Below, in pieces: positions 35,905 through 43,714 of a stretch of DNA of 64,000 nucleotides (positions are counted from its first letter, which is position 1; every line of letters begins with the position of its first letter). The notes below the pieces were generated by a model, which was not told the origin of the DNA, did no database searches, and saw only the letters and a program-made list of their open reading frames with translations. The stretch comes from DASVAL01 sp035649575 (lineage in GTDB: Bacteria > Planctomycetota > UBA1135 > UBA2386): the NCBI GenBank assembly GCA_035649575.1, contig DASRJH010000031.1:7507-71506 (forward strand). The letters are read 5' to 3'. Both the position numbers and the translations under genes were made by a program.

Positions 35905-35930
35905 CGCGGCACGTTGTAGCGCCGCCCGAC

Positions 35931-36620
35931 TCAGGCACCACCAGGCTTCGGCAGATCTCCGACCCACCGCACCGTGTCCCCGTCGCGCAGCTGCTCGAGC
36001 TTCCAGATCGGTACTTCGTTCTTGAGCCGATCCATCAGGAACCGGCACGCATCGAAGGCAGGACCGCGATGCGGCGAAGCCACGACGACGACCACGGACG
36101 CAGCGCCGATCGGGACTGTGCCGAGCCGATGCGCGACGCGAGCCCGCGTGATCGGGAAGCGCCGGATCGCCTCCTCGAACAGACCGCACATGACCTTCTG
36201 CGCCATCTCCGGGTAGGCCTCGTAGCGCAGCGAGAGCACGGCGACCCCTTCGTTCTGGTTCCGCGTCGTGCCCGCGAACGTCACGACGGCCCCGTCGGCA
36301 TCGGTGCGGCACTCGGCTTCCAACACTCGCGGATCGATCTCGTCCGACACGAGGTCGAAGCGGTAGAGGTCGTGCGCACCCGAACCACCGCTGATCGGCG
36401 GGATGAAGGCCACCTCGTCGCCGTCGTGCAGCACGGTGTCGCCGCGCGCGTAGTCCCGGTTCACGGCGTAGGCCACCGGTAGCCGCAGCAGCGGCGGCGC
36501 CTGCTGGCCGAGACGCTGGCGCAAGAACTCGACCGAGGTCCCCGAGGGCACGTGCAGCTCCATCGTCTCGGTGCCAAGAGCCTCACGCACGGCGGCGAAG
36601 CAACGCACGGTGATGCGCAT
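35931..36620 (-). CDS. Molybdopterin synthase, MoaD-MoaE fusion
   Basis: The product has 229 residues from the ATG at 36620; an ATG at 36635 and a GTG at 36641 are alternatives. Residues 1-79 are a MoaD ubiquitin-like sulfur carrier (MRITVRCFAAVREALG to AFIPPISGG), and residues about 83-229 are MoaE, with HRLGTVPIGAASVVVVVASP, HRGPAFDACRFLMDRLKN and PIWKLE carrying the catalytic lysines. MoaD works only through a free C-terminal Gly-Gly thiocarboxylate, yet here G78-G79 is followed directly by SGAHDLY. As in the MoaX fusion of mycobacteria, cleavage after Gly-Gly is probably needed. MoaC is encoded about 6 kb away at 42954. Confidence 0.93.
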   Translation of the reverse strand: MRITVRCFAAVREALGTETMELHVPSGTSVEFLRQRLGQQAPPLLRLPVAYAVNRDYARGDTVLHDGDEVAFIPPISGGSGAHDLYRFDLVSDEIDPRVLEAECRTDADGAVVTFAGTTRNQNEGVAVLSLRYEAYPEMAQKVMCGLFEEAIRRFPITRARVAHRLGTVPIGAASVVVVVASPHRGPAFDACRFLMDRLKNEVPIWKLEQLRDGDTVRWVGDLPKPGGA

Positions 36621-36739
36621 GAGCTGTTCGGGCATCGCCACATTCTGTTGCCCCGGTGGCCATCCTGGCTATTGGCTGGCTAGAATCCCGACCCGGACTC
36701 GCGGTTGCGCCCTCGCCCACGACCGGGCTGTCTCCCCTC

Positions 36740-38245
36740 ATGCGATATTCCTACGCTCTCTTCGCCGCAGCAGCGGTTGCGGCCTCTGTTCCCAGCCAGA
36801 ACTGTCCTGTGCTCCCAACCTGGACGCCCTTCCCAACCCCGGTGCCTCCCGCGACGCAACCGTCCGTGCGGCGCTCGGGAGCCATGTGCTTCGACGGCAA
36901 TGGCAACCGCCTCATCCTGTATGGCGGTGTCAGCCCGACGCCGAGCATCATCCTCAGCGAGACCTGGGCGTTCAACGGCGCGGCGTGGACGCTGCTGTCA
37001 CCGATCGGCGGAGCTCCGGGTCGCTGGGGCCACCAGATGGTGCGCAACACGGTGTTGAACCAACTCGTGACGTTCGGTGGTCGTTCCCCCACGATCAGCG
37101 GCTTCGCCCAGGACAGCTATCTGTGGAACGGCACGGCCTGGTCCAGCCTCCCGACATCGAACCCTCCGGCGGCGCGCTACCTGTACGGGATGACCTACGA
37201 CTCCGGGCGCAACAAGATCGTGATGTTCGGCGGCCGTGCCGCGCTCGCGACCAAGGGCGACACCTGGGAGCTGACGATCAACGGCGTGACCGGGAGCTGG
37301 CAGGAAATCGTGACCCCGACGTCACCACCGCCGCGCGAAGAGATGGTGATGGCATACATGCCGGAGCTGCGCCGCACTGTGTTGTTCGGCGGCTACGACC
37401 GCGACACGGACACCATCTACGGCGACACCTGGGGGTACGACGGCGTCACGTGGCAACTCCTGTCACCCATCATGCCCCCTCCCCCGGTGGAACTGACGCC
37501 GCGCTACCGCGCGGCCAGCGCATACGACACCGCACGCCGGCGCCTCACGGTCTACGGCGGGTTCGACGGCGCCTTGGTGAAGACCGATACCTTCGAATTC
37601 ACGGGCGACGAGTGGCGACTGATCAACGTGGGACCGGGCAGCCTCAACGCGACCGAGATGTATGCGGCCTACGACAGCCAGCGCCGCAGGTTCGTCACGT
37701 TCGGAGGCTACGGCGTTGCGTTCAGCAACCAGACCCACGATTACAACGGCAGCTGCACCGCGTTCTTCAGCCAGTTCGGCGAAGGGTGCGAGACGTCGAT
37801 CGGCGTTGGCGCGATCTCCGTCTTTGATCCCGACGGTCCAACAGGCCCCGTGCCGCCGAGCCTGCCGCGGCTCGGCCAGCAGTATCAGATACAGTTCTCC
37901 AACATTCCGCCGCAGACTCCGCCGGCGACGACCTTCGTCATCGTCGTCGTCGGACTGTCGAACACGACTCTCAGCGGCATCCCGCTGCCACTCGATCTGA
38001 GCGTCATCGGCTGGGCATGCTCGCCTCCCGCACCACCATGCCCACCATGCTTCCTGCTGACTTCCGCCGATCTCCTGGATGTGCTCGAGACGCCGACCGG
38101 TCTCCTGACGAAGAACATTGCGATCCCGAACACCTCGACCCTGACCAACCTGCCGCTCTACTCACAGGCGCTCATTCTCGATCCGGGTGCGCCCAACGGG
38201 GTGGGTGGCACCAGCCGCGGCGGCGTCGGCGTCATTGGAAACTGA
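36740..38245 (+). CDS. Secreted kelch-type beta-propeller protein
   Basis: The product has 501 residues with a signal peptide MRYSYALFAAAAVAASVPSQ. Residues about 45-335 hold five to six kelch repeats, each with GxxxxYGG or TFGG and a conserved Trp: RLILYGGVSPTPS, QLVTFGGRSPTISG, KIVMFGGRAAL, RTVLFGGYDRDTD, RLTVYGGFDGALV, RFVTFGGYG. Short DTWxxDGxxW strings follow most of them. After FGEGCE comes a C-terminal beta domain of about 150 residues that also seems to occur in the proteins at 46141 and 55843. The function is unknown; kelch propellers bind proteins or sugars. The promoter region holds TAGAAT at 36681-36686. Confidence 0.85.
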   Translation: MRYSYALFAAAAVAASVPSQNCPVLPTWTPFPTPVPPATQPSVRRSGAMCFDGNGNRLILYGGVSPTPSIILSETWAFNGAAWTLLSPIGGAPGRWGHQMVRNTVLNQLVTFGGRSPTISGFAQDSYLWNGTAWSSLPTSNPPAARYLYGMTYDSGRNKIVMFGGRAALATKGDTWELTINGVTGSWQEIVTPTSPPPREEMVMAYMPELRRTVLFGGYDRDTDTIYGDTWGYDGVTWQLLSPIMPPPPVELTPRYRAASAYDTARRRLTVYGGFDGALVKTDTFEFTGDEWRLINVGPGSLNATEMYAAYDSQRRRFVTFGGYGVAFSNQTHDYNGSCTAFFSQFGEGCETSIGVGAISVFDPDGPTGPVPPSLPRLGQQYQIQFSNIPPQTPPATTFVIVVVGLSNTTLSGIPLPLDLSVIGWACSPPAPPCPPCFLLTSADLLDVLETPTGLLTKNIAIPNTSTLTNLPLYSQALILDPGAPNGVGGTSRGGVGVIGN

Positions 38246-38260
38246 CCGAGTCCGCGGCGC

Positions 38261-39250
38261 TCAGCCGCCCTGCAACCTGCGGCCTGCTTCCTCGACGTCG
38301 CCCTTGCTGCCGAGGTAGAGCGGCGTGCGCTCGTGCAGCTTTCTCGGCGTGATGTCGAGGATGCGCTGCCGGCCGTCGGTCGCCGCACCACCGGCCTTCT
38401 CGCAGACGAAAGCGAGCGGCGCATTCTCGTAGAGCAGGCGCAGCTTGCCCTCGGGCTTCTTGACCTCGCCGGGATACATGTAGATGCCGCCCTTCAACAG
38501 CGTGCGGTGGAAGTCCCCGACCAAGGCCCCCGCGTAGCGCGCCGCACGCTTTCCGACCTTCGTCTCCTGCCGGCGGAACGCGCGCACCATGGCCTGCGTG
38601 TTCTGATCCCACTTCAACTCGTTCGACTCGTTGACGGCGTAGGAGCCTTCGCCCTCGGGGATCCTCAAGTCGGGGTGCGTGAGGAAGAACGTGCCGATCG
38701 AGCGGTCGAGCGTGAAACCGTTCACGGGACCACCGGCCGTGTAGACGAGCATCGTGCAGGGCCCGTAGAGCACGTAGCCCGCGGCGATCAGATCGCGTCC
38801 TGGCTGCAGGAAGTCGCCGAGCGTCGGTTTGCCTTCGACGGACAGCCGGCGGTAGACGCCGAAGATCGTGCCCATCTGGCCCGCGACGTCGACGTTGCCC
38901 GAACCGTCGAGCGGATCGACCGAGATCACGTATTTGCCACCCTCGCCCCCCGGCAGCAGGTGGATGTCGTCCATCTCCTCGCTCGCGATGCCGGACACCA
39001 TCGGGATGTTCTCGAACACCTGGATGATGACGTCGTTGCTGATGACGTCGAGCGCGCGCACGTTCTCGTCCTGCACGTTCGTGGTGCCCGTGTAGCCGAG
39101 CTTGCCGATGAAGCCCGCGCGCATGATCTCGCTGGCCAGCATGCGCGCGGCGAGGCTGAAGCGATTGAGCACGGTCGACAGGCCTCCGCTCGCTTTGGCG
39201 TTGGCCTGGTCGCGGAAGAACTGTTCGCTGAGTGTGAGACGATTGGTCAT
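38261..39250 (-). CDS. fbp: Fructose-1,6-bisphosphatase, class 1
   Basis: The product has 329 residues. It hydrolyses fructose-1,6-bisphosphate in gluconeogenesis. Signatures: SNDVIIQVFENIPMVSGIAS followed by EEMDDI (metal site), KYVISVDPLDGSGNVDVAGQ (the metal-binding DPLDGSxN), YGPCTMLVYTAGGPVNGFTL, and GGIYMYPGEVKKPEGKLRLL, with YENAPLAFVCEKAGG near the substrate site. It is the last of five leftward genes that begin with moaC; 49 bases separate it from the membrane protein gene upstream. Confidence 0.97.
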   Translation of the reverse strand: MTNRLTLSEQFFRDQANAKASGGLSTVLNRFSLAARMLASEIMRAGFIGKLGYTGTTNVQDENVRALDVISNDVIIQVFENIPMVSGIASEEMDDIHLLPGGEGGKYVISVDPLDGSGNVDVAGQMGTIFGVYRRLSVEGKPTLGDFLQPGRDLIAAGYVLYGPCTMLVYTAGGPVNGFTLDRSIGTFFLTHPDLRIPEGEGSYAVNESNELKWDQNTQAMVRAFRRQETKVGKRAARYAGALVGDFHRTLLKGGIYMYPGEVKKPEGKLRLLYENAPLAFVCEKAGGAATDGRQRILDITPRKLHERTPLYLGSKGDVEEAGRRLQGG

Positions 39251-39299
39251 CGGGGGCGACGCTCGAGAGACTTCGCATTCAAGCGAAGTGCTCTGTGAC

Positions 39300-41150
39300 T
39301 CACAACGGCATCACCAAGACAGGTTGGTCCGATCCCGCTTCGAACAGACGCCCAGTGCCCAGGAGGTCCTTGCCAAGGCGCACCAAGACGACCGTCTCCA
39401 CTTCGACCGAGAGCAGCGGCGAACGGCTGCCGTCCGCGGCTTCCACCTGCAGCGTTGCGCCGGCCGCCGCCGGCCAGAGCACGAGGCGGGCACCGTCGGC
39501 GCAAGCGCCGATCTCGCGAGCCTGGGCCGGTCGGGTTGGCCGTTCGCCGCGGCCACGCCGCCAGTAGAGCCGCATGCTGTCGCCGCCCGGGCGGCCGTTG
39601 TCGACGAACGGCAGGTCGAAGCGCGCGACCTCGACCAGGTCGAGCCGCGGATCGAAATCGGCACGAAAGAGCCTGCCGCAGGCGTGCGGCAGGCTCGGAT
39701 CCACGGCGAACTGCACGGGATTGTCGACGACGAAGCGGACTCGTTGCGCATCGAGCCAGGCGTCGAGTGCCGATGCCTGCAGGGCAAAGAACGCGCGCGC
39801 ATCGACGACGCCGTCGAGGTTGAGGATCGCATGCCGCCGCTGCGGTGCTGCGAGCACATCGGCGTGGAACGTGACGATGCCCGAGTTGAAGCAGCCGACG
39901 CGTTCGCCCGCGGGCAACACGAGGTCGAGGTGTCGGCCCGCCATCGTCATCTCGGTCTGGCCCAGCAGCGGCTCGGGTGCCACGCGCGGCCAATCGACGA
40001 TCTGGGCGATCGCGAACACGGCCAACATCCACCGCAGGCGGCCCACGTGCAGCAGCGCAGCGGCCGCGCCGGCGGCGAGTGGCGCCACGTAGTAGTCGCG
40101 CGGATACCAGCGCACGGCCCAATGCAGGGCCGTGATCGCGAGCAGTCCGAGGCCGAACCAGAGCAGGGCGCTCGGCATGCCGCGGCGACGCCGTGCGGGC
40201 AGCAACGCGAGCCACACGGCCGCGAACGCTGGCACGGCAAGGTCGCCGGCGCCGAGTGCTTTGGCGATCCCCACGAGCAGGAGTGGCAGCAGACGCAACG
40301 ACGCCGGCCACCAGGGCCGCACGACGGCGAACACGAGCAGACCCCAGCCCATTGCGGAGGCGAGCGCGAACGGGCCGCCGAGCAGCACCGGCCGCAGGAA
40401 CCACCAGCATCGCGCGAGCCAGCCCTCGCCTGCGGGATCGTCGAGCGCCTGGTTGTGATGCCAGAGCCAGGCCATCGGCAACGCCGAGTCGGCCAGCAGC
40501 CCGCCGCCGAGAACCATGTTCGCGCCGCACGAGATCGCGAGGCAGAGCGCGGGCACGAACGCGGCGCGCCACGGGCGCCCTTCACAGCGCACGAGCGACA
40601 GCCCGGCAACGACGGCGAGCAGATCCGTGCGCGCGAGCACCGCGAGCACCGACAACACCGCGAACGCGCTTGCCGAGCCGCGGCGGCGGAGCCACAGACC
40701 CACCGCCGCGAGACAGGCGAGGGCCGTTTCCTGGCCGTTCTGGCATTCGCGTACGAGCAATGGGTTGCCGAGCCAGCAGAGTCCGGTGCAGAGACCGCGG
40801 AACCGATCGCGCGTGCCGAGCCAGAGCCACAGCGCCGCGAGACAATGCAGGCCGAAGCCGAGCCACGCGGCGACGACCGGCAGAGCAGCAGCGCCGAACA
40901 GCCACGCGACGGGCACGAGACAGAGGCTCCAGAGCAGCTGCACGCCGCTCGTCGAAACACCGTCGCTGACCATCGGACCGCGTCCCGCGGCGACGTTGGC
41001 GGCCCACGTGAACTCGTAGAACGCGTCGTCGCGCAGCCGATTCGCTGCATCGGGTACGAGCGCCAGCCCATGCCAGAGCCCGAAGATCGCGGCCGCTCCG
41101 GCCGCGGCGAGGGCGAGGCCTGTTCCGCGCCTCGACGAGCGCAGCTGCAT
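39300..41150 (-). CDS. Polytopic GT-C-type membrane glycosyltransferase-like protein
   Basis: The product has 616 residues and about ten to twelve hydrophobic segments in its first 400 residues, followed by a soluble C-terminal domain. The first external loop reads LRDDAFYEFTWAANVAAGRG, then GVSTSGVQLLWSL, the DD plus G(x)sTsGxxLLW pattern of GT-C enzymes that use lipid-linked sugars. Substrate unknown; transfer of a sugar to protein or lipid outside the membrane is inferred. Its ATG shares one base with the stop of the upstream hydrolase gene (TGATG at 41152-41148), so the two are coupled. The first residues MQLRSSRRGTG are basic, as expected for a cytoplasmic N-terminus. Confidence 0.78.
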   Translation of the reverse strand: MQLRSSRRGTGLALAAAGAAAIFGLWHGLALVPDAANRLRDDAFYEFTWAANVAAGRGPMVSDGVSTSGVQLLWSLCLVPVAWLFGAAALPVVAAWLGFGLHCLAALWLWLGTRDRFRGLCTGLCWLGNPLLVRECQNGQETALACLAAVGLWLRRRGSASAFAVLSVLAVLARTDLLAVVAGLSLVRCEGRPWRAAFVPALCLAISCGANMVLGGGLLADSALPMAWLWHHNQALDDPAGEGWLARCWWFLRPVLLGGPFALASAMGWGLLVFAVVRPWWPASLRLLPLLLVGIAKALGAGDLAVPAFAAVWLALLPARRRRGMPSALLWFGLGLLAITALHWAVRWYPRDYYVAPLAAGAAAALLHVGRLRWMLAVFAIAQIVDWPRVAPEPLLGQTEMTMAGRHLDLVLPAGERVGCFNSGIVTFHADVLAAPQRRHAILNLDGVVDARAFFALQASALDAWLDAQRVRFVVDNPVQFAVDPSLPHACGRLFRADFDPRLDLVEVARFDLPFVDNGRPGGDSMRLYWRRGRGERPTRPAQAREIGACADGARLVLWPAAAGATLQVEAADGSRSPLLSVEVETVVLVRLGKDLLGTGRLFEAGSDQPVLVMPL

Positions 41151-41938
41151 CAGCGACCTCGCAGGAACTCGCCGACGCGGCCGCCGACGGGTCCCCCTCT
41201 CGCGAGCGACAGGTCGTTGTGTCCGGCACCGGGCACCACGACCAGCTCCGCGGGACCCGCGCACAACGCACGCAGCTTCTCGCCGAACTCGCAGGGCACG
41301 ATCGTGTCGGCATCGCCGTGCACGATCAGCACGGGACAACGCACGCGCGGCGCGAGGACGGCGTTGTCGAAGCGGTGGCGCATCAGCGCCGACACGGGCA
41401 GCCACCAGAACTGGCGCTGCGCGATCTCGACGAGCGACGTCGGCGGCGCGCGCAGCAGACACCGCGCGGCTCTCCCGTTCGCGGCCACGTGCATCGCGCA
41501 GCACGTTCCGAGCGAGCTGCCACCGACCACGAACGGCACCTGCAGTTTGCGTGCGAGCGCCTCCGCGTCGGCCGCGACCGCGTCCGCCATCGCGAGGATC
41601 GACTCGACGCCGGGTTTCCCGGCGCTCGAGCCGTAGCCCGGATACTCACCCGACACGACGGCGACGCCGTGCTCCGCCAGCTCGGCGACCTGCCACGCGG
41701 CGCTGTGCAGGTCTTCCCCGTTGCCGACGAAGAACGCGAGCACAGCTCTAGGCTGCTCGGGCACGCGCCGCACGGCGCGGAATCCGAGGCCCCCGTGCCC
41801 CTTCAGCGAGAACACCTCGACGCCCGGAGTGTCGACACCGCGGTCGCCGCGACCCGCACCCGGGAAGGTGATGCGATCCTGCTGCCACCACACGAGTGCC
41901 ACGATCAGTGCGTAGCCGACCAGCGCGCAGAGCAGCAT
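41150..41938 (-). CDS. Membrane-anchored alpha/beta hydrolase
   Basis: The product has 262 residues with an N-terminal membrane anchor (MLLCALVGYALIVALVWW). The hydrolase core shows VLAFFVGNGEDLHSAAW, GVAVVSGEYPGYGSSAGKPG, the nucleophile elbow GGSSLGTC, RCPVLIVHGDADTIVP with the acid Asp, and GAGHNDL with the catalytic His. This is the BEM46/ABHD13-like branch, whose substrates are unknown. A GTG at 41947 is an alternative start. It lies 23 bases after asd and is coupled to the GT-C-like gene, so both may act on cell-envelope material. Confidence 0.88.
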   Translation of the reverse strand: MLLCALVGYALIVALVWWQQDRITFPGAGRGDRGVDTPGVEVFSLKGHGGLGFRAVRRVPEQPRAVLAFFVGNGEDLHSAAWQVAELAEHGVAVVSGEYPGYGSSAGKPGVESILAMADAVAADAEALARKLQVPFVVGGSSLGTCCAMHVAANGRAARCLLRAPPTSLVEIAQRQFWWLPVSALMRHRFDNAVLAPRVRCPVLIVHGDADTIVPCEFGEKLRALCAGPAELVVVPGAGHNDLSLARGGPVGGRVGEFLRGR

Positions 41939-41961
41939 TTGGATCACGCGGCGACGCACGC

Positions 41962-42957
41962 CTACACGAGTTCGGCGATCTGCACCGCGTTGAGCGCCGC
42001 ACCCTTGCGCAGCTGGTCCCCGACGACCCAGAACGTGAGCCCCGGCGTGAGCACGCGCCCGATCCGCAGCCGCCCGACCGCGACGGGATCCCGCCCCGCC
42101 ATCGTGTTGGGCATCGGATACACCTTCGCGGCCGGATCGTCGGCGAGCTCGACGCCTGGGGCACGAGCGAGCAGCTCGCGCGCCGCCGCGACCGACAGCT
42201 CCTGCTCGAGCTGGACCGCGACCGACTCGCTGTGGCAGCGTTCGACCGGCACGCGCACGCACGTTGCGTCGACGCGCAGGGCAGGCAGACCCATGATCTT
42301 GCGCGTCTCGAACTGCATCTTGTCCTCTTCCTTCGTGTAGCCGTCGGCCATGAAGACATCGACCTGCGGGAACAGGTTGAACGCGAGCGACTGCGGCAAG
42401 ACGCGCGGCGGCATTGCTTCACCGCGCAGCGCCGCGGCCGTACTGTCGCGCAGTTCGAGCATCGCCTGCTGCCCCGCGCCCGAGGCCGCCTGGTAGGTCG
42501 AGACGACGACGGCCCGCAACCCCGCGGCGCGATGCAGCGGCCACAGCGCCAGCACCAGGATGATCGTCGAGCAGTTCGGATTCGCGATGATGCCGCGGTG
42601 TCCACGCGATGCGGCCGCGTTCACTTCGGGCACGACGAGCGGCACGCCCGGATCCATGCGGAAGGCCGAGCTGTTGTCGACAACGATGGCCCCGCTCGCC
42701 GCGGCGAGTGGCGCCTGCTCGCGCGAGGTCGAAGAACCGGCCGAGAACAACGCGACCTCGACGCCGCGGAACGAATCGCGCCCGAGCGCCTCGACTGGCA
42801 ACGACTCGCCGCGGAACTGCAGGCGCTGGCCCGCCGAACGCGGCGACGCGTACAGGCGCAACTGCCGGATCGGGTAGTTGCGCGCGGCCAGCACGGCCAA
42901 CAGGTCCTTGCCGACCGCGCCGGTCGCACCGACGATCGCGACGTTGCGCGGGTTCAC
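41962..42957 (-). CDS. asd: Aspartate-semialdehyde dehydrogenase
   Basis: The product has 331 residues from a GTG whose last bases overlap the moaC stop (GTGA). It reduces aspartyl phosphate to aspartate semialdehyde in the pathway to lysine, threonine, methionine and diaminopimelate. Motifs: VAIVGATGAVGKDLLAVLAA (NADPH-binding), LFSAGSSTSREQAP, VVDNSSAFRMDPGVPLVVPE, IIANPNCST with catalytic C129, VSTYQAASGAGQQAM, and RVPVERCHSESVAVQLE with the catalytic His. GGAG precedes the start. The coupling to moaC is not a known functional link. Confidence 0.96.
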   Translation of the reverse strand: MNPRNVAIVGATGAVGKDLLAVLAARNYPIRQLRLYASPRSAGQRLQFRGESLPVEALGRDSFRGVEVALFSAGSSTSREQAPLAAASGAIVVDNSSAFRMDPGVPLVVPEVNAAASRGHRGIIANPNCSTIILVLALWPLHRAAGLRAVVVSTYQAASGAGQQAMLELRDSTAAALRGEAMPPRVLPQSLAFNLFPQVDVFMADGYTKEEDKMQFETRKIMGLPALRVDATCVRVPVERCHSESVAVQLEQELSVAAARELLARAPGVELADDPAAKVYPMPNTMAGRDPVAVGRLRIGRVLTPGLTFWVVGDQLRKGAALNAVQIAELV

Positions 42958-43475
42958 GAGGGAGCTCCTGAACGGTTCCACTCGCCCGACTTGCCGCCCG
43001 ACTTGTGCAACAAGCGCACGTTCTCGATCGAAGCACCGCGGCAGCGCGCCTTGACCATGTCGTAGACGGTCAACGCGGCCACGGAGGCTGCCACGAGCGC
43101 CTCCATTTCCACGCCGGTCGCCGCGACCGTCGTGGCCTCGGCCTGGATCCGCACCGCGTCGGCGCCGGCCGGCGCGAACTCGATCGTCACGCTGCCGAGC
43201 TGCAGGTTGTGGCACAGCGGAATGAGCCGCGCGGTATCCTTGGCGGCCTGGATGCCCGCGATGCGGGCGACTGCGAGCCCCTCCCCCTTCGGCAGCGTGC
43301 CCGCCATCAGGACCGCGAGCACCTGCGCGTCGAGGCGAACGGTCGCCTCGGCAACAGCCCGGCGGGCCGTGGGCGGCTTGCGCGAAACGTCGACCATGCT
43401 GGCCCGACCCTGCGCATCGAGATGCGACAACGGGCCCGCGACAGGGGCCGGATCGGGAATTCTGGGCTCGGCCAC
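42954..43475 (-). CDS. moaC: Cyclic pyranopterin monophosphate synthase MoaC
   Basis: The product has 173 residues from a GTG at 43475. MoaC completes formation of cyclic pyranopterin monophosphate, the first step of molybdenum cofactor synthesis. Signatures: LSHLDAQGRASMVDVSRKPP, KDTARLIPLCHNLQLGSVTI, TGVEMEALVAASVAALTVYD, MVKARCRGASIENVRLLHKS, then GGKSG at the C-terminus with the conserved lysines. It heads a leftward run, and its stop overlaps the start of asd. MoaA is not in the window; the MoaD-MoaE fusion is about 6 kb away. Confidence 0.96.
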   Translation of the reverse strand: MAEPRIPDPAPVAGPLSHLDAQGRASMVDVSRKPPTARRAVAEATVRLDAQVLAVLMAGTLPKGEGLAVARIAGIQAAKDTARLIPLCHNLQLGSVTIEFAPAGADAVRIQAEATTVAATGVEMEALVAASVAALTVYDMVKARCRGASIENVRLLHKSGGKSGEWNRSGAPS

Positions 43476-43714
43476 ACCACGAGCGTAGCGCCGCCGGCCC
43501 ACGCGTCCGCGCACGGCCAGGGAAAACTATTTCCGCAACCAGCCCGTGACAACGTATAGGTGCTGTTGGTGGCACTGCGACCCCTCGGTCCTCCGGGCAG
43601 GTCGGTCCCGCCGCGGACGACTGCTCGGTGCGGTTTCGATTGCACCCGAGGTCCCGGAGTGGCCGATCTGAACCCAGGGACCAGGCCTGGCAGGCCGATC
43701 TCTCCCGGAACCGT

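Noticed and set aside
43513..43714. Sigma-28 or sigma-70 promoter of the protease gene
   Set aside because: GCCGAT boxes and a TATAGG occur, but no matching -35 element at proper spacing was found.
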